In this document: positions 14,460 to 15,735 of the stretch, piece by piece
Layout: each line of letters begins with the position of its first letter
Position numbering within the stretch: the first letter of the stretch is position 1
Assembly: GCA_049670425.1 (NCBI GenBank)
Contig: JBATTG010000075.1
Location: 1 to 15,735 of the forward strand
DNA length: 15,735 nt
Reading direction: 5' to 3'
From: Proteocatella sp049670425
Lineage (GTDB): Bacteria > Bacillota > Clostridia > Peptostreptococcales > Filifactoraceae
The notes under the pieces: generated by a model
Database searches by the model: none
The model's input: the letters and a program-made list of their open reading frames with translations, nothing else
What the model was told of the DNA's origin: nothing
Made by a program: the position numbers and the translations under genes

Positions 14460-15191
14460 TTATTCCTCTGTAGACATTTGAAAACAAAGAAACTGTTCTT
14501 TAAGCTCTTTATAGGCACGGTAAGGATACGCCAGGTGCTCACCTGAATCTAAAATGATGGCATCCTTTCTAATTTGCCGAATAAATTTCAAGTTCAAGTT
14601 TATCGACGCACCACATCTCACGAAAAGTTTAGTTTGCGATATCAATTTAAAAAGTTCTGATGCTGTCATGCGCACCTCTATCTTTTCCCCTTTAATCGTA
14701 TGGATGATCTGGTAGTTATTTCTACCCGTTTCAGTAAAAACCACGTTCCTCGTAAAAAGACAAATAACCCCATCTGATGTCTTGAGTTTAACAATATGTC
14801 GCCGTTTTTTACTTAATCGATTTAAAACCTTGTCTAAAGCCAAAAAAAGAGTGTATTCGGTATATGGTTTAATGAGATATTGAGCAGCGTCCACTTCAAA
14901 AGCATCAATAGCGTGGTCTCTAGATGTGGTTAGAAATATAATTTCTCCGTTGTTACCAAGCTGACGTAATTCCCGTGCTGCATCTGTACCAAGCATACCA
15001 GCCATGTAAACGTCTAATAGAAATATGTCGAACCCTCCATGTTCCCCAACGTAGGACAACAACTCTAAGGGTGCAGAAAAGACAACTATTGTTATTTCGT
15101 ATTGTGGGTGCTCCTGCATGTACCTTTTAAGATGGCTTTTAGCGCGCTCAAGTTCTTGCGATTCGTCGTCACATATTGCAATCTTAATCAT
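14460..15191 (-). CDS. LytTR-family response regulator (AgrA-like)
   Basis: A 243-aa cytoplasmic DNA-binding response regulator. The receiver domain (1 to about 120) has the acidic pair D8/D9, phosphoacceptor Asp60 in FLLDVYM, a Thr pair in FLTTS and the conserved Lys in IKPY. A LytTR DNA-binding domain (about 138-240) follows, with the family features VFTETGRNNYQIIHT and FVRCGASINLNLKFI. Start ATG 15191 has GGAGAA 5 nt upstream. It is the first gene of a two-gene operon with the AgrC-like kinase. The likely target is the direct-repeat site upstream of the adjacent surface-protein gene (inference from geometry and proximity). I see no copy of that repeat in front of this operon, so autoregulation is not evident. 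Confidence 0.92.
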   Translation of the reverse strand: MIKIAICDDESQELERAKSHLKRYMQEHPQYEITIVVFSAPLELLSYVGEHGGFDIFLLDVYMAGMLGTDAARELRQLGNNGEIIFLTTSRDHAIDAFEVDAAQYLIKPYTEYTLFLALDKVLNRLSKKRRHIVKLKTSDGVICLFTRNVVFTETGRNNYQIIHTIKGEKIEVRMTASELFKLISQTKLFVRCGASINLNLKFIRQIRKDAIILDSGEHLAYPYRAYKELKEQFLCFQMSTEE

Positions 15192-15251
15192 AAATTCTCC
15201 TTATTATAGTCATTTGTAATATATAAATAGTAATGAGTACTTCTAATTGAT

Positions 15252-15281
15252 ATTTTATTCTTAAATTGTCTGATTTAGCAA
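15252..15281 (-). promoter_or_regulatory. Predicted promoter of the two-component operon
   Basis: On the minus strand TTGCTA (15281-15276) and TAAAAT (15257-15252) are separated by 18 bp, about 60 nt before the regulator start codon. A TATAAT at 15207-15202 is too close to the start codon to serve an ordinary mRNA leader. Confidence 0.35.
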
Positions 15282-15322
15282 GATAAACAATATTTTGATA
15301 AAGCAAATAAAGTTTCTTCTTT

Positions 15323-15439
15323 TTGACATATCAAAAATATATTGACAAAATAAATCATAGGGAGTAAAATAATTTTATACAGTTGATGTGTCAACAATTG
15401 ACATATCAACAGTTGGCATATCAACAGTTGGCATATCAA
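15323..15439. promoter_or_regulatory. Array of five 12-bp palindromic operator-like sites (TTGRNRTRTCAA type)
   Basis: TTGACATATCAA at 15323-15334, TTGATGTGTCAA at 15383-15394, TTGACATATCAA at 15398-15409, and TTGGCATATCAA at 15413-15424 and 15428-15439. The last four have an exact 15-bp period, and the first lies 60 bp (four periods) upstream. Each is a TTG-N6-CAA dyad of the kind bound by MarR-family and similar small dimeric repressors. The array flanks a consensus promoter: one site is upstream and four lie in the transcribed leader. Confidence 0.8.
15342..15370 (+). promoter_or_regulatory. Strong plus-strand promoter within the operator array
   Basis: Consensus TTGACA (15342-15347) and TAAAAT (15365-15370) are separated by exactly 17 bp. 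Transcription would start near 15377, just ahead of four tandem operator-like sites, a typical repressor-controlled layout. Confidence 0.7.
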
Positions 15440-15466
15440 TTTCCCCAAATATTATGGAGGATCTGA

Positions 15467-15667
15467 ATGGAAATTAACGAATTAAGTAATATGTTGCATC
15501 GATTAAGAAGCATTGAACAGCAGCTCCATGTAGAGAACAATCTCTTCGCGGTAGTCGCTTTTTTTATCAAATCAGTAAATCCACTTAATCCCCTAACATC
15601 ATCAAGTAAATATACACCTACTTTAAGTTGTTGCCCAGAACTTCTGCTTTTGGATTCCACTGCCTGA
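15467..15667 (+). CDS. Short ORF of unknown function behind the operator array, possibly a broken regulator gene
   Basis: A 66-aa ORF with a very good start: GGAGG (15456-15460), 6 nt spacing, ATG 15467, and a consensus promoter upstream. I do not recognise the protein. Its first part (MEINELSNMLHRLRSIEQQL, to about residue 26) looks like an amphipathic N-terminal helix such as small MarR-type regulators have. From about residue 27 it is hydrophobic and Pro/Ser/Thr-rich without regulator character. This suggests that the real gene was truncated or interrupted near 15540 and that the tail is read-through into other DNA. It could equally be a genuine small protein. The remaining bases to 15735 hold no supportable gene. 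Confidence 0.4.
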   Translation: MEINELSNMLHRLRSIEQQLHVENNLFAVVAFFIKSVNPLNPLTSSSKYTPTLSCCPELLLLDSTA

Positions 15668-15735
15668 TTTCCTAGAATTTTTTAACATAGAGATACTTCT
15701 CTACCTCTATACGTATAACAGAAGTAGTTGAAGCC

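Noticed and set aside
15436..15660. Minus-strand 74-codon open frame opposite the short ORF
   Set aside because: It has no RBS at its start, no family character, and overlaps the operator array; the plus-strand ORF has a much better start.

Overview
The window is AT-rich DNA with strong GGAGG-type ribosome binding sites, AT-rich promoters and hairpin-plus-T-run terminators. It carries SLH-domain and Ig-like surface-protein sequence and an AgrC/AgrA-like two-component system. Together these point to a low-GC Firmicute, most likely an anaerobic member of the Clostridia. A probable selenoprotein gene supports a selenocysteine-using anaerobe. No rRNA, tRNA, CRISPR array or recognisable complete insertion sequence was found.

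Left part (1-6140), sulfur/persulfide module. A minus-strand pair holds a CoA-disulfide/persulfide reductase fused to a rhodanese domain (106-1800) and the first codons of a small membrane protein running off the left edge. A LysR-type regulator (2026-2937, plus) is divergent from it. It converges on a minus-strand operon 5993->3007 in the order permease, lipoprotein substrate-binding protein, ATPase (taurine/sulfonate TauCAB-like), then a short HesB/IscA-like gene. That last gene has an in-frame UGA exactly where the family has its conserved Cys or Sec, followed by a plausible bacterial SECIS hairpin, so I call it a selenoprotein that ordinary gene callers would miss. A 17-bp palindrome, CATAAGG-N5-TTATG, lies upstream of both the LysR gene and the transporter operon. 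It is the best candidate for the LysR operator and links the two units into one regulon. My inference is that the module imports an organosulfur compound and handles the sulfane sulfur or thiol products.

Middle part (6144-13013), a single huge surface protein. A 2122-residue exported protein (minus strand) has a signal peptide, an unassigned N-terminal region, a string of Ig-like/MBG-type and Big_2-like domains, a Gly/Ser hinge and three C-terminal SLH cell-wall anchoring repeats. One Ig-like domain contains a tandem array of a 36-bp (12-residue) unit. The unit appears to have expanded from a short VVNPIE turn motif still present singly in a sister domain.

Right part (13021-15735), signalling. 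An AgrC-like membrane histidine kinase and a LytTR response regulator form a minus-strand operon ending at a strong terminator. Just past that terminator, upstream of the surface-protein promoter, are two perfect 12-bp direct repeats with 21-bp spacing, the geometry used by LytTR regulators. This suggests that the two-component system controls the surface protein. Divergent from the regulator, a consensus promoter with four operator-like TTGRNRTRTCAA-type sites at 15-bp spacing (and a fifth exactly four periods upstream) drives a 66-codon ORF that may be the broken start of a small regulator gene.
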